Positions 30,329 to 43,055 of a DNA stretch of 64,000 bases are shown here, piece after piece. Origin of the DNA: Antarcticibacterium sp. 1MA-6-2. Lineage in GTDB: Bacteria; Bacteroidota; Bacteroidia; Flavobacteriales; Flavobacteriaceae. The stretch is from NCBI RefSeq assembly GCF_021535135.1, contig NZ_CP091036.1, forward strand, positions 4,319,005 through 4,383,004. The letters are read 5' to 3'. Position 1 is the first letter of the stretch. Each line of letters opens with the position of its first letter. The position numbers and the translations under genes are program-made. Under the pieces are notes generated by a model. That model saw only the letters and a list, made by a program, of their open reading frames with translations, made no database searches and was not told the DNA's origin.

Positions 30329-30670
30329 ATGAGACATTTAAAAACTTTTGCAATCGCTTTGGCGATCATGGTAGGCACTAACACTTTTGCTAATTCTGAA
30401 CCGGAAAGTTCAAAAAATAAAAAGGATGTTCCTTTTGAACTTAAAGAACTTTTTCAAAGTAATTTGTTGAGTTACCACCACGAACTTTATGGAAGAGTGA
30501 TTTTCAGCCTTAATGAGAAACGGGAAATTGAAGTGCATACTGTAGCAACTAAGGATGACTTACTTCGTAAGTATGTAATGGAAAATATGGATAATAAAGT
30601 TCTTTCCGGAGGAGAGTGGGAAGTGGGAAAAGCATACATTCTTCCTTTAAGAGTGAAACTAAAACACTAA
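30329..30670 (+). CDS. Small secreted hypothetical protein
   Basis: A 113-aa protein with a signal peptide (MRHLKTFAIALAIMVGTNTFA) and a short basic/acidic mature part (VPFELKELFQSNLLSYHHEL, GRVIFSLNEKREIEVHTVAT). I do not recognise a named family. Similar short periplasmic proteins with a FSLNEKxEIEV-type strand pattern occur in Flavobacteria, possibly remotely TonB-C-like, which is inference. It lies between two terminators and is probably transcribed alone. Confidence 0.75.
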   Translation: MRHLKTFAIALAIMVGTNTFANSEPESSKNKKDVPFELKELFQSNLLSYHHELYGRVIFSLNEKREIEVHTVATKDDLLRKYVMENMDNKVLSGGEWEVGKAYILPLRVKLKH

Positions 30671-30671
30671 A

Positions 30672-30698
30672 AAAAATCCCGGCACTGCCGGGATTTTT
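30672..30698. terminator. Bidirectional terminator between the small secreted protein and cysH
   Basis: A perfect 12-bp stem AAAAATCCCGGC/GCCGGGATTTTT with an ACT loop. The A-tract and T-tract at its two sides let it work in both directions for the convergent genes. Confidence 0.9.
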
Positions 30699-30702
30699 GC
30701 TT

Positions 30703-31392
30703 TTATAAATGCAAACCACACTCGGTCTTGGGATTATTATTCCATCTCCCACTACGATCTTCACCTGGTGCAGTACAATGGCTACAACCTATGGAACTGT
30801 ATCCTTTTGCAATTAAGGGATGAAAAGGCAATTCGTGTTCCTTAATAAAATTATCCCTTTCTTCCTGGTTCACGTCAAGAAGTGGATAAAATTTTAATAT
30901 TTCCCCGCGTTCTTCAAAAATATTTAGACTGGCTCTATGATCACTTTGCCATTCCATTAATCCCGATACCCACAAGGTATAATTTTGTTTAATTAGATCT
31001 AAAGGTTTTACCTTATTTATATAGCAGCAGTAGTCGGGGTTCTTTTCCCAGGTTTTATCCTGTAAAGTAAAATGATGCTCCTTTTTAAGGGCACTTATTG
31101 ATTTTACATTAAGACCATAGGAGTCCGTGAGTTGTGCCTTATAAGTAAGAGTGTCCTCAAAGTGATATCCCGTATCAATAAAAAATACAGGCTGATCTTT
31201 ATTTATGTCAGAAAAAATTTTCAAAAGAATTGCTGAAGTTGCTGCAAAGGAGCTGGTAAGCATGACCTCTTCAACATCAAAATCGCTGTAAAGTTCCTGC
31301 ACCCGTTTTTCTATACTTAAAGCTTTATATTTAGCATTAAGTTTCTCAATTTCCTGAGTAGACAATTTTCTTTTTGCTGGTGCAGACTGCAT
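30703..31392 (-). CDS. cysH: Phosphoadenylyl/adenylyl-sulfate reductase
   Basis: A 229-aa assimilatory PAPS/APS reductase, which makes sulfite in cysteine biosynthesis. The PP-loop-like start (VMLTSSFAATSAILLKIFSD), FFIDTGYHFEDTL, CCYINKVKPLD, GCSHCTAPGEDRSGRW and the catalytic C-terminal Cys225 (ECGLHL) are all present. The CC...CxxC cysteines that ligate a 4Fe-4S cluster suggest the APS-type branch. It overlaps nothing and lies 3 bases from the DUF1456 gene on the same strand, so the two are probably co-transcribed. Confidence 0.93.
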   Translation of the reverse strand: MQSAPAKRKLSTQEIEKLNAKYKALSIEKRVQELYSDFDVEEVMLTSSFAATSAILLKIFSDINKDQPVFFIDTGYHFEDTLTYKAQLTDSYGLNVKSISALKKEHHFTLQDKTWEKNPDYCCYINKVKPLDLIKQNYTLWVSGLMEWQSDHRASLNIFEERGEILKFYPLLDVNQEERDNFIKEHELPFHPLIAKGYSSIGCSHCTAPGEDRSGRWNNNPKTECGLHL

Positions 31393-31395
31393 AGA

Positions 31396-31641
31396 TTAGC
31401 TTTCTTTTTTCCTTGGAGGCATGGGGCCTCTCATATGAATAACAAGACCATTTAAGAAATTGCGGAGAAATTGATCTCCACATTCCATATATTTAGGATG
31501 ATCTTCGGCTCTAAAAATTGCTCCCAATTCACTTTTGGTTACCTTAAAATCAACAAGAGCACAAATGTTTACGATGTCTTCATCTCGCAGTTTTAGAGCT
31601 ACTCTTAACTTTTTAAATATATCGTTATTAGATAATGCCAT
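31396..31641 (-). CDS. DUF1456 (YehS-like) family protein, short form
   Basis: An 81-aa protein matching one DUF1456 repeat: LSNNDIFKKLRVALKLRDEDIV, LGAIFRAEDHPKYMECGDQF and LRNFLNGLVIHMRG. The E. coli YehS protein has two such repeats; Bacteroidota members often have one. It is a helical protein of unknown function. The stop is 3 bases before the cysH start, implying co-transcription. Confidence 0.82.
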   Translation of the reverse strand: MALSNNDIFKKLRVALKLRDEDIVNICALVDFKVTKSELGAIFRAEDHPKYMECGDQFLRNFLNGLVIHMRGPMPPRKKES

Positions 31642-31966
31642 TACGCAAAAATAACATTTAATTAGTAAAGACGGCGCTGCCTCTCAGTTTTTTTCCGGTC
31701 AACTTAAATTGTTTTTTTCTGAAAAAATTAAAGAGATTTTCTGGAGGTCCACCTGATACAGTTCCTGCCTTAAGCGTTTCAGATTTAGATAAGAGAAGAA
31801 ATGTTTACAATTGTACTTTTCAAGCTTGAGATATAAAAGTACTTTTTACAGTTATGTTCAGATAAAATTTTATATTTAACAAAAATTTAGAAAACCAAAA
31901 ACAGGAATTCTGCTCCTAAGGTGCTTCCCCTGATGGGATAGAACTAACCGGAAATTTAATTTACAT
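31642..31966. other. Divergent intergenic region upstream of the sugar symporter
   Basis: A 325-base AT-rich spacer between the divergent DUF1456 and symporter genes. I see no ORF, no clear promoter pair and no riboswitch-like structure. Confidence 0.35.
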
Positions 31967-33620
31967 ATGACAACAAATTTTGGATTTTGGGATTATGCGG
32001 TATTCATAGCTTACGCAGCCCTCATTATGGGGGTGGGACTTTGGATGTCCAGAGAAAAGAAAGGACATCAAAAAAATGCTGAAGATTATTTTCTTGCCAG
32101 TAAATCCTTACCCTGGTGGGCCATTGGAACGTCCCTGATAGCAGCCAACATTTCAGCAGAACAGTTTATAGGTATGTCTGGTTCTGGTTTTGCCGTAGGT
32201 TTGGCCATTGCCTCTTACGAATGGATGGCAGCACTTACTTTAATTATTGTAGGGAAATATTTTCTTCCCATATTTATTGAGAAAGGCTTGTATACAATTC
32301 CGGAATTTGTTGAACAACGATATTCTACTAATCTAAAAACCATATTAGCAGTCTTTTGGATTGCCCTATACATTTTCGTTAACCTCACTTCAGTATTATA
32401 CCTGGGTTCACTGGCCCTGGAAACCATTATGGGGATCCCAATGATCTACGGGGTAATAGGATTATCTCTTTTTGCAGTAGCATATTCATTATATGGAGGA
32501 TTGAAAGCAGTAGCCTGGACAGACGTTATCCAGGTAGTATTCCTTGTATTGGGTGGATTTTTTACTGCTTACCTCGCCCTGGACATGGTTTCAGGAGGTG
32601 AAGGTTTTATTGCTTAGTCTCACAACTATATACGACGCGGCCCCGGAGAAGTTTGCAATGATACTTGATGAATCTAATCCTGAATATACTAACCTGCCTG
32701 GGATTGGCGTACTAATAGGAGGTATGTGGGTGGCTAATCTTTATTACTGGGGTTTCAACCAATACATTATTCAAAGAACCCTCGCAGCAAAATCTTTAAA
32801 AGAAGCTCAAAAAGGTATTCTTCTCGCCGCAGGTCTTAAACTCTTAATTCCGCTTATAGTTGTAATTCCGGGAATTGCAGCTTATGTAATGATAAATGAC
32901 CCACAATTACTGGCCAGTTTAGGAGAAGCGGGTCTAAATAATATACCTAAAGATGGTAATGCAGACAGGGCCTACCCGTGGTTATTACAGTTTTTACCTA
33001 CGGGTTTAAAAGGGGTTGCTTTTGCTGCACTGGCGGCAGCGATCGTGTCTTCACTGGCATCCATGCTTAACTCAACTTCTACCATTTTTACAATGGATAT
33101 TTACAAGCAATACATTAATAAAGACGCCGGGGATAAAGCAACTGTAACAGTTGGAAGGATTTCAGCAGTTGTTGCTTTAGCAATAGCCTGTGTTATGGCT
33201 CCTTTGTTGGGAGGAATAGATCAGGCTTTCCAGTTTATACAGGAATATACAGGAGTGGTAAGTCCGGGAATATTAGCAATTTTCCTTTTAGGATTATTCT
33301 GGAAAAAAACCACAAACAAAGGTGCGATTGTTGGAGCGCTGGCCTCTATTCCTATTGCTATGTACTTTAAAGTTGCACCAAAAGGCTGGTCATCCAGTCC
33401 TGTCTTTGTAGATGTACCCTTCCTGGACCAAATGGGATATACGGCTATATTAACTATGATCATAATTGCCATTGTTAGTTATATAGATAATAAAGGTAAA
33501 GATGATCCAAAAGGAATAAATTTATCCACAAACCTTTTCAAAACAGGACCCGTATTTAATATAGGTGCCTTTGCAGTGATGATAATTCTTGTTGCTCTAT
33601 ACGCTCTATTCTGGAAATAA
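31967..33620 (+). CDS. Sodium/sugar symporter, SSS (SGLT) family (frame broken at 32615)
   Basis: About 550 aa with roughly fourteen membrane helices. SGLT-type landmarks include AEDYFLASKSLPWWAIGTSL, AANISAEQFIGMSGSGFAVG, YSLYGGLKAVAWTDVIQ, YYWGFNQYIIQRTLAAKS and AAAIVSSLASMLNSTSTIFT. Na+ ligands are expected in the last of these. The break at 32612-32618 is an RCCGGY lesion: GCCGGT restores GEGFIAGLTTIYD. The apparent start at 32544 is a shadow. The gene leads a carbohydrate-uptake block (isomerase, MFS sugar carrier, pfkA), which suggests sugar import. Confidence 0.92.
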
Positions 33621-33779
33621 ATATCAGTTAAAAATAAATTGAAGTTCGGTATTATCTAATTTCTTATTACCGATAAAGAATACAGTAAACAGTAAATAAT
33701 ATTAGAGCAGAACTATATTTAAAGCAATAGGTTATTTAAAGGCACCCAGGTCTATTCCTGCGAGATAACTACAAAAATT

Positions 33780-34677
<898 letters not shown>

Positions 34678-34796
34678 ACTTTAAAGACAAAATGTAAAAA
34701 ACTTCCATTTTGTTTTATTTTCTATTAAAAAAATAAGTAGTTTTAATCTTATTAAGTTTAACTGGAGAAATAGGTGTTAAAATATCTCCGATTACT

Positions 34797-34833
34797 AGAA
34801 CTGCCGGAATTTTTCCGGCAGTTCTTTTTTTAC
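34797..34833 (+). terminator. Strong rho-independent terminator after the isomerase gene
   Basis: A 13-bp perfect stem (AGAACTGCCGGAA/TTCCGGCAGTTCT) with a three-base loop is followed by seven T residues, about 120 bases after the isomerase stop. Confidence 0.9.
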
Positions 34834-34973
34834 GTCCTATACGCAAATTCAAAATCTTAATCAATAAATGAATTTTCAATATTTCTCAATATCTTAAACG
34901 TATGGAAGTGGGGGATAAAAATGTGGAGATTTTAAAAAAGAATTGATAAGATTAAGATAATATTAAACTGATA

Positions 34974-36496
34974 ATGCAGAAACGTTCCCTCACTTTTTGG
35001 GAAATCTGGAACATGAGTTTTGGATTCCTGGGCATACAATTTGGTTTTGCTTTACAAAATGCCAATACTTCGCGAATTTTTGAAACCCTGGGAGCAAATG
35101 TAGAAGATATCCCAATTCTTTGGATTGCAGCTCCGGTAACAGGCCTGGTAGTACAACCTATCGTAGGTTATTTTAGTGACAGAACCTGGACGCGGCTTGG
35201 GCGTAGAAAACCTTATTTTCTCGCAGGTGCAGTTTTGTCTTCCCTTGCCCTTTTTATAATGCCCAACTCTCCAAGTCTTTGGATTGCTGCAGGTACTTTA
35301 TGGATCATGGATGCTTCCATAAACATATCCATGGAGCCGTTCCGTGCATTTGTGGGAGATAATCTTCACGAGAGACAAAGAACCCTTGGATTCTCCATGC
35401 AAAGTTTTTTTATTGGAGTAGGGGCTGTAGTAGGTTCTCTTCTTCCCTATATGTTTACTAACTGGTTTGGAGTAAGTAATACTGCGCCTGAAGGAATTAT
35501 ACCAGATTCAGTTAAATGGTCTTTTTATGTAGGAGGTGTAGTATTTCTTTGTGCTGTCCTCTGGACTGTGTTTAAGTCTACGGAGTATTCTCCTGAAGAA
35601 CTTGAAGGTTTTGAGAAAATTCATAAAGAGGAAAATCCACGGCTTAGTTGAGGTTATAGATGAAACAAAAAAAATTCATTCTCAATTTAAATGGGGCCTT
35701 CTCCTCGCTTCCATAGGATTAGTAGTTTCAGTAATTATATACCTAAAGGAACTCACCAAAGAACTTTACATATTATTTGTGGGACTTGGAATTATAGGTA
35801 TTCTTTTTATGGTTGTTTCACAATTGCGAAAAAAGAACATTAACAATGGTTTCACAATTATTATATCAGACATGCTGGATATGCCTTCTACTATGAAGCA
35901 ATTGGCATGGGTACAGTTTTTCTCCTGGTTTGCTTTGTTTTCGATGTGGATATATACGACCCAGGCAGTCACGGGTCACGTTTTTGGAACGCGGGATACA
36001 ACATCAGAAATATACAATGATGCTGCCGATTGGGTAACAGTTATGTTCACCGTCTATAACGGTGTTGCAGCTGCAGTAGCATTTTTGCTGCTTAGTCCTG
36101 GCCAGAAGAACCAGTAATAAAATTACTCATATGCTCGCTCTCACACTTGGAGGTATAGGGCTTATTGCAATTTACTTTCTTACCAGTAAAACCTGTTTAT
36201 TACTTGCAATGGTGGGAGTGGGTATAGCCTGGGCCAGTATTCTGTCGATTCCGTATGCTATGCTTTCCGGTTCTTTACCTTCAGCTAAAATGGGTTATTA
36301 TATGGGGGTATTTAATTTTTTCATTGTAATCCCGCAGATTGTGGCCGCTACAATACTGGGTTTCCTTGTGACTGAATTTTTTAATAATGAACCTATATAC
36401 GCGCTTATTGTGGGTGGATTTGCAATGATATTTTCGGGTTTACTTACCTTAAGGGTGAACACTCAAAGAAAGATTCCCATAATTGAACAGGAATAA
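34974..36496 (+). CDS. MFS sugar transporter (GPH/SLC45-like) (frame broken twice)
   Basis: About 506 aa, twelve helices. The start is MQKRSLTFWEIWNMSFGFLGIQFGF; the signature GYFSDRTWTRLGRRKPYFLAG follows helix 2, and the second half includes ILSIPYAMLSGSLPSAKMGYY. These are typical of the Bacteroidota sugar-MFS group that imports disaccharides at the inner membrane. Breaks at 35642-35648 and 36090-36096 are RCCGGY lesions: GCCGGT restores ENPRPVEVIDETKK and AFLLPVLARRTSNK. The apparent starts at 35551 and 36131 are internal. It likely cooperates with the upstream symporter/isomerase and downstream glycolytic genes. Confidence 0.9.
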
Positions 36497-36615
36497 AAGG
36501 AATGATATTTGACCTTAAGGAGAATAAGACCCGGTGATAAATAGGATACTACTGTAATTTCGGGGAAAAGAAATTAGGTTAAAACTGTAAATTTTCAGAA
36601 GAAAAATATTCCGTT

Positions 36616-37446
36616 ATGAAAAGAGAAAATATAGGAGGAAGGATAAATTTAGTATTGATAATATTTATTATTGGATTTTTTCAATTCAACGGAAACGCTC
36701 AGGAAACCCTAAAGAATTCTGTTTCCCTTTCTACTGAAGAAGGGTTGTACTCTATCTCGTTTCCCAATGGCAACCTGATAACGACCTCTCTAAAGGTCGA
36801 AGATTCTACTAATCCTTCAAACTCAACCACAGATTCCCTCTTAATAAATTTAGGTACTACTTCAGAAATAAGCCTTAGTACCATTCCTGTTTCTGATACT
36901 CTTAAAATAACATTAAAAGGATTGGAACTTAATTTGGTTAAAAATCCCTTCAGCATAGATTACCAATTTGCAGAGCCCTGGTATAATTTTGAAACCGGGA
37001 AAAAGTATGCATCAGGAAGTTCTTTTAAAGTAACAGGTAAACAGGATTTAATTCCTAAGTTGATACGGGCAGGTTCCCTGGTACCTTTAGTTAAAACTGA
37101 AAGAGACGAACTATGGCAGGTACACCATTTTTTTGAAAGTAAGCACAAACAAAAAATTGAAAAATTTTGTTCAGAGGATTTCAAAGCTCCTGCGGGGGAA
37201 GAGTGTATAGAAGTATCCTACCAATTTTCAGGAAAGGAAATTCTGTATAATGTCAACGCCAGTTCAAGCTCTCCTACAACAGATGAAATGGAACTGGTGC
37301 TTCATGGTCTGGAAGATCAAATAGAATTTGTTTGGCTTAATAATATTAAATACACAGCTAAAAATTTTCTCCACCAGGGCAAACAATTTATTCCCCTCCG
37401 GTTTGATTACCCTAAAAATGTAATTCGTATAGAATTAAAGAAATAG
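36616..37446 (+). CDS. Secreted hypothetical protein
   Basis: A 276-aa protein with a signal peptide (LVLIIFIIGFFQFNGNAQ) and a mainly beta-strand mature part. SLSTEEGLYSISFPNGNLITTSL near the start resembles the N-terminal sandwich of glycoside-hydrolase-like proteins, and KLIRAGSLVPLVK recalls the VRAGSIIPL strand of family-31 glycosidase C-terminal domains, but no catalytic region is visible. I do not assign a family. It follows the MFS sugar carrier in the same direction, so a role in carbohydrate handling is possible. Confidence 0.7.
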   Translation: MKRENIGGRINLVLIIFIIGFFQFNGNAQETLKNSVSLSTEEGLYSISFPNGNLITTSLKVEDSTNPSNSTTDSLLINLGTTSEISLSTIPVSDTLKITLKGLELNLVKNPFSIDYQFAEPWYNFETGKKYASGSSFKVTGKQDLIPKLIRAGSLVPLVKTERDELWQVHHFFESKHKQKIEKFCSEDFKAPAGEECIEVSYQFSGKEILYNVNASSSSPTTDEMELVLHGLEDQIEFVWLNNIKYTAKNFLHQGKQFIPLRFDYPKNVIRIELKK

Positions 37447-37753
37447 ACGGGTTATTAAAAGAACATCTACCTATTATTAATTTGTCTTTAATTTCCTTCC
37501 AAGGCTGAATTAGGAAAGCATTTATATTGGTTTTCGTATATAAATTAGCAATAAAGACCTCTTAAGAAAATTCGCTTGTATTCTGCCAGATATTAAAATT
37601 TAAACTTCAGAATCTTGAGGAAAACTCGAAAATTTCCTAAAAAATTATAAAAATGTCTTTAAACAGTGGCGTTTTTTGTTAGTTATTAACCGAAAACGAT
37701 TAAGTAGAACAGGAAATTAGGTTTTAACCTGAAAATCTGATAATTTTACTATA
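37447..37753. other. Intergenic region upstream of pfkA
   Basis: A 307-base AT-rich region in front of the glycolytic operon. A promoter is expected; no clean TTG/TAnnTTTG pair, palindrome or ORF stands out. Confidence 0.35.
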
Positions 37754-39759
<2,006 letters not shown>

Positions 39760-39788
39760 GCCCTGAAATACCAATATTATAAACTATA

Positions 39789-39832
39789 AAGGCTGTTGAA
39801 GCTGTTATTGCATCTAAGACAGCCTTTTTTTT
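39789..39832 (+). terminator. Terminator after gap
   Basis: The stem AAGGCTGT/ACAGCCTT encloses a 22-base loop and is followed by eight T residues, starting 29 bases after the gap stop. The long loop makes it weaker than the others. Confidence 0.7.
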
Positions 39833-39851
39833 ACTATTTAAAAAAGAAAGA

Positions 39852-40713
39852 ATGATTTTAATTGCCGATGGTGGTTCTACTAAATGCGATTGGATACTTT
39901 TAAACAATCAGGGAGAACAAATTTTTAAGACGAGAACTCTCGGTCTTAATCCCGCCGTATTTCCTGAATTGATGTTGGAACAACGGATAGAAGACAATCC
40001 TGAACTACAGGAGGTGAAAAATACTGTAGAAAGAATTCATTTCTTTGGAGCTTAGCTGTGGAACAGAATCTCCAAGAAAACTTCTGCAGGATATCATTGC
40101 TAACTTTTTTACAAATGCTATAGAGGTATTAGTAAAAGAAGATATGGTAGCTGCAGCTTATGCAGCGACTACAAAACCTGGAATTGTATGTATCCTGGGC
40201 ACAGGATCAAACAGTTGCTATTTTGATGGAGAGGATATTCACATGGCAGTAAGCTCCTTAGGTTTTATGCTTATGGATGAAGCCAGTGGAAATTACTTCG
40301 GAAAAAGGCTCATCCGCGATTACTACTACAAAAGGATGCCTCCTGAACTTGCAGCAAAATTTGAAACATCGTACAATCTGGATTCCGACGAAATAAAGAG
40401 AAATCTTTACAAAAAGGAAAACCCCAATACTTACCTCGCTTCTTTTGCTGAATTTATTTTCACAAATGAACGTAACGGCTATTTCTATAAACTTGTTCAC
40501 GAAGGGATCCATGATTTTATGCAAAGCAGAGTGCTTTGTTTTAAAGAAGCTCAAAACGTACCAATACACTTTATAGGAAGTATTGCTTATTTTAGTGCCG
40601 ATATTATTCGCGCTGTTGCACAACCTTATCGTTTAGAAGTAGGAAATATTATTAGAAGACCTATTGATGCTTTAATTGAGCATTACAAAATTAACGTTCT
40701 CCCTACTTATTAA
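39852..40713 (+). CDS. N-acetylglucosamine-kinase-like ATPase (BadF/BadG family) (frame broken at 40053)
   Basis: About 286 aa of the ASKHA fold: MILIADGGSTKCDWILL (phosphate 1), CILGTGSNSCYFDGE (phosphate 2), MLMDEASGNYFGKRLIRDYY and IHFIGSIAYFSADIIRAVA (adenosine). The break at 40050-40056 is an RCCGGY lesion: GCCGGC restores the conserved HFFGAGCGTESPRK. It probably phosphorylates an amino sugar such as N-acetylglucosamine. Flavobacteria often place this gene after pfkA-gap, as here, although the terminator before it suggests its own or read-through transcription. Confidence 0.88.
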
Positions 40714-41442
40714 TTTATACGTCAATCTCAATTTCTTGTATTTTTACTTGATCTATTATCTTGAATTTAATTGGAAGAGCTTTCAGTTAAATTTCATGGG
40801 TTCATGTGGCACTTAAATATATTGGCTTTACATATATTTCTGAAGGAGAATCTTGGGAGAATCAAATTCTCTTAATGGGTTTGAGAAATTTTTTTTAGAA
40901 TTTTCAGCTTTATAATTTATCGGATTAAATTTGAGCCATTAAATTTTTAACGGATTAAATCTATAAATTGAGTTTGGTAATAGATAATTTATAGGCCTTG
41001 TTGAGTATTTTCTCTTTTGTACTTTCATATTGGGTTTTATATTTTTTTGATTCTGGATTTGGGCTCAATGTATTGAAAATCAATATACATACTCCTTTTC
41101 TATCCCCGCTTTATAAATTTTCTTAGTAAAAGCTATTATTTGAAGAATAGATTTAGATTTTGCTATTTTCCCTAAATTTTACGTGTTTGTCCTAATTCAT
41201 CTACAATAAAAAGTACTTTATCGGTCCTGGAAAAATCCTTCGGCTCAAATATTTAAAACCCTGTACTTCTCCTCAATCACTTTTTAGCTACCAAAAATTT
41301 AGAAGTAACTGGAGAAGCTGAAGAGAATACTGCTTATATACTCGTGCCTTCTTTTAGTTTTTATTTGTTCAGGAGGTTCGGTTAAGTCTGAAAAAGAAGG
41401 AATTAAAAATTTATTTTATTATCTTGAAGTAAATTCAACTAC
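40714..41442. other. Long non-coding stretch between the kinase-like gene and yifB
   Basis: Seven hundred and twenty-nine bases, very AT-rich and full of stops in all frames. I searched for a decayed ORF, tRNA, hairpin terminator and palindromic repeats and found nothing convincing. The last 100 bases should hold the yifB promoter. Confidence 0.5.
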
Positions 41443-42981
41443 ATGCTGGTTAAAGTTTACGGAAGTGCCGTTTTTGGGGTTGAAGCAACCACGATTACGG
41501 TAGAAGTCAATGTGGCTACAGGAATCGGTTACAACCTTGTCGGCCTTCCTGATAATGCAATTAAAGAAAGTAGTTATCGAATAGCTGCAGCCCTTCAGAA
41601 TAATACTTATAAATTTCCGGGTAAAAAGATTACTATTAATATGGCACCCGCCGATTTAAGAAAAGAAGGATCGGCATATGACCTTACTATTGCTCTGGGT
41701 ATTCTTGCAGCATCAGGTCAAATTAAAGGTGACACTATTTCAGAATATATAATCATGGGAGAACTTTCCCTTGATGGCAGTCTCCAGCCTATAAAAGGTG
41801 CTTTGCCTATAGCTATTAAAGCCAAAGAAGAAGGTTTTAAAGGTTTTATACTTCCCAAACAAAATGTAAAAGAAGCGGCAATTGTAAGTGACCTGGAGGT
41901 GTATGGAGTTGACAATATCTTAGAGGTCATTAGGTTTTTTGACAAAGGGGAACCCCTGGAGCGCACGGTTATAAATACACGGGAGGAATTCTATAATAAT
42001 CTGGATCACCTGGAACATGATTTTGCCGATGTAAAGGGGCAGGAGTCCATAAAACGCTGTATGGAAATAGCTGCCGCAGGTGGTCATAATATTATACTTA
42101 TTGGTCCTCCCGGGGCGGGCAAAACAATGCTGGCTAAACGGCTACCGAGTATACTCCCGCCAATGACATTACACGAAGCATTGGAAACTACAAAGATCCA
42201 TTCGGTCGTGGGAAAAGTGAAAGAAAATGTAGGCTTGATGTCTCAAAGGCCCTTCCGAAGTCCTCACCATACTATAAGCGACGTAGCATTAGTTGGCGGG
42301 GGTGCATATCCCCAACCGGGAGAGATCTCTCTTTCTCATAATGGGGTATTATTTCTGGATGAACTTCCTGAATTTAAAAGAGGTGTTCTAGAGGTGATGA
42401 GGCAACCATTGGAGGATAGGGAGGTGACCATTTCCAGAGCTAAATTTACTGTTACTTACCCTTCAAGCTTCATGCTGGTGGCAAGTATGAATCCCAGCCC
42501 AAGCGGATTTTTTAATGATCCCGGTGCCCCTATGACCTCTTCCCCGGCTGAAATGCAAAGATACCTGGGAAAAATTAGCGGTCCGTTATTAGATCGTATA
42601 GACATTCATATTGAGGTCACTCCCGTGCCATTTGAAAAACTTAGCGATGAGAGAAAAGGAGAGAGTAGTGTAGAGATAAGGAAAAGAGTGACACAGGCCA
42701 GGCAGAGACAGACGGAAAGGTTTAGTCAATTTGAGAATGTTCATTATAATGCTCAAATGAGCGTCAAACATATAGCTCTATTTTGCCAGTTGGATGAATC
42801 TTCACGACAATTGCTGAAGACCGCTATGGAAAGGCTGAATCTTTCTGCACGTGCTTACGATAGAATTTTAAAAGTTTCCCGCACAATTGCCGATCTTGAA
42901 GGAAAGACAAATATTGAAGGGGCACATATAAGTGAAGCAATTCAATACAGAAGTTTGGACCGCGAAGGATGGTTAGGTTAA
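41443..42981 (+). CDS. yifB: YifB/ComM-family Mg-chelatase-like AAA+ ATPase
   Basis: A 512-aa protein. The N-terminal Lon-protease-like S5 domain (VKVYGSAVFGVEATTITVEV, GLPDNAIKESSYRIAAAL, IIMGELSLDGSLQPIKGALP) is followed by an AAA+ core with Walker A GPPGAGKT (residues 221-228), Walker B VLFLDELPEF and a C-terminal Mg-chelatase lid. ComM relatives are branch-migration helicases in natural transformation; that role here is by homology. The gene is intact and complete. Confidence 0.93.
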   Translation: MLVKVYGSAVFGVEATTITVEVNVATGIGYNLVGLPDNAIKESSYRIAAALQNNTYKFPGKKITINMAPADLRKEGSAYDLTIALGILAASGQIKGDTISEYIIMGELSLDGSLQPIKGALPIAIKAKEEGFKGFILPKQNVKEAAIVSDLEVYGVDNILEVIRFFDKGEPLERTVINTREEFYNNLDHLEHDFADVKGQESIKRCMEIAAAGGHNIILIGPPGAGKTMLAKRLPSILPPMTLHEALETTKIHSVVGKVKENVGLMSQRPFRSPHHTISDVALVGGGAYPQPGEISLSHNGVLFLDELPEFKRGVLEVMRQPLEDREVTISRAKFTVTYPSSFMLVASMNPSPSGFFNDPGAPMTSSPAEMQRYLGKISGPLLDRIDIHIEVTPVPFEKLSDERKGESSVEIRKRVTQARQRQTERFSQFENVHYNAQMSVKHIALFCQLDESSRQLLKTAMERLNLSARAYDRILKVSRTIADLEGKTNIEGAHISEAIQYRSLDREGWLG

Positions 42982-43055
42982 AAATATCTTACTTTTATAC
43001 CTTTTCTTTTTCATTTAATTACATTTGAAATGGTTTTAACCTTACTGCCCCTTAT

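Noticed and set aside
40714..41442. Decayed gene in the long gap before yifB
   Set aside because: No frame shows a protein-like stretch even allowing for single frameshifts.
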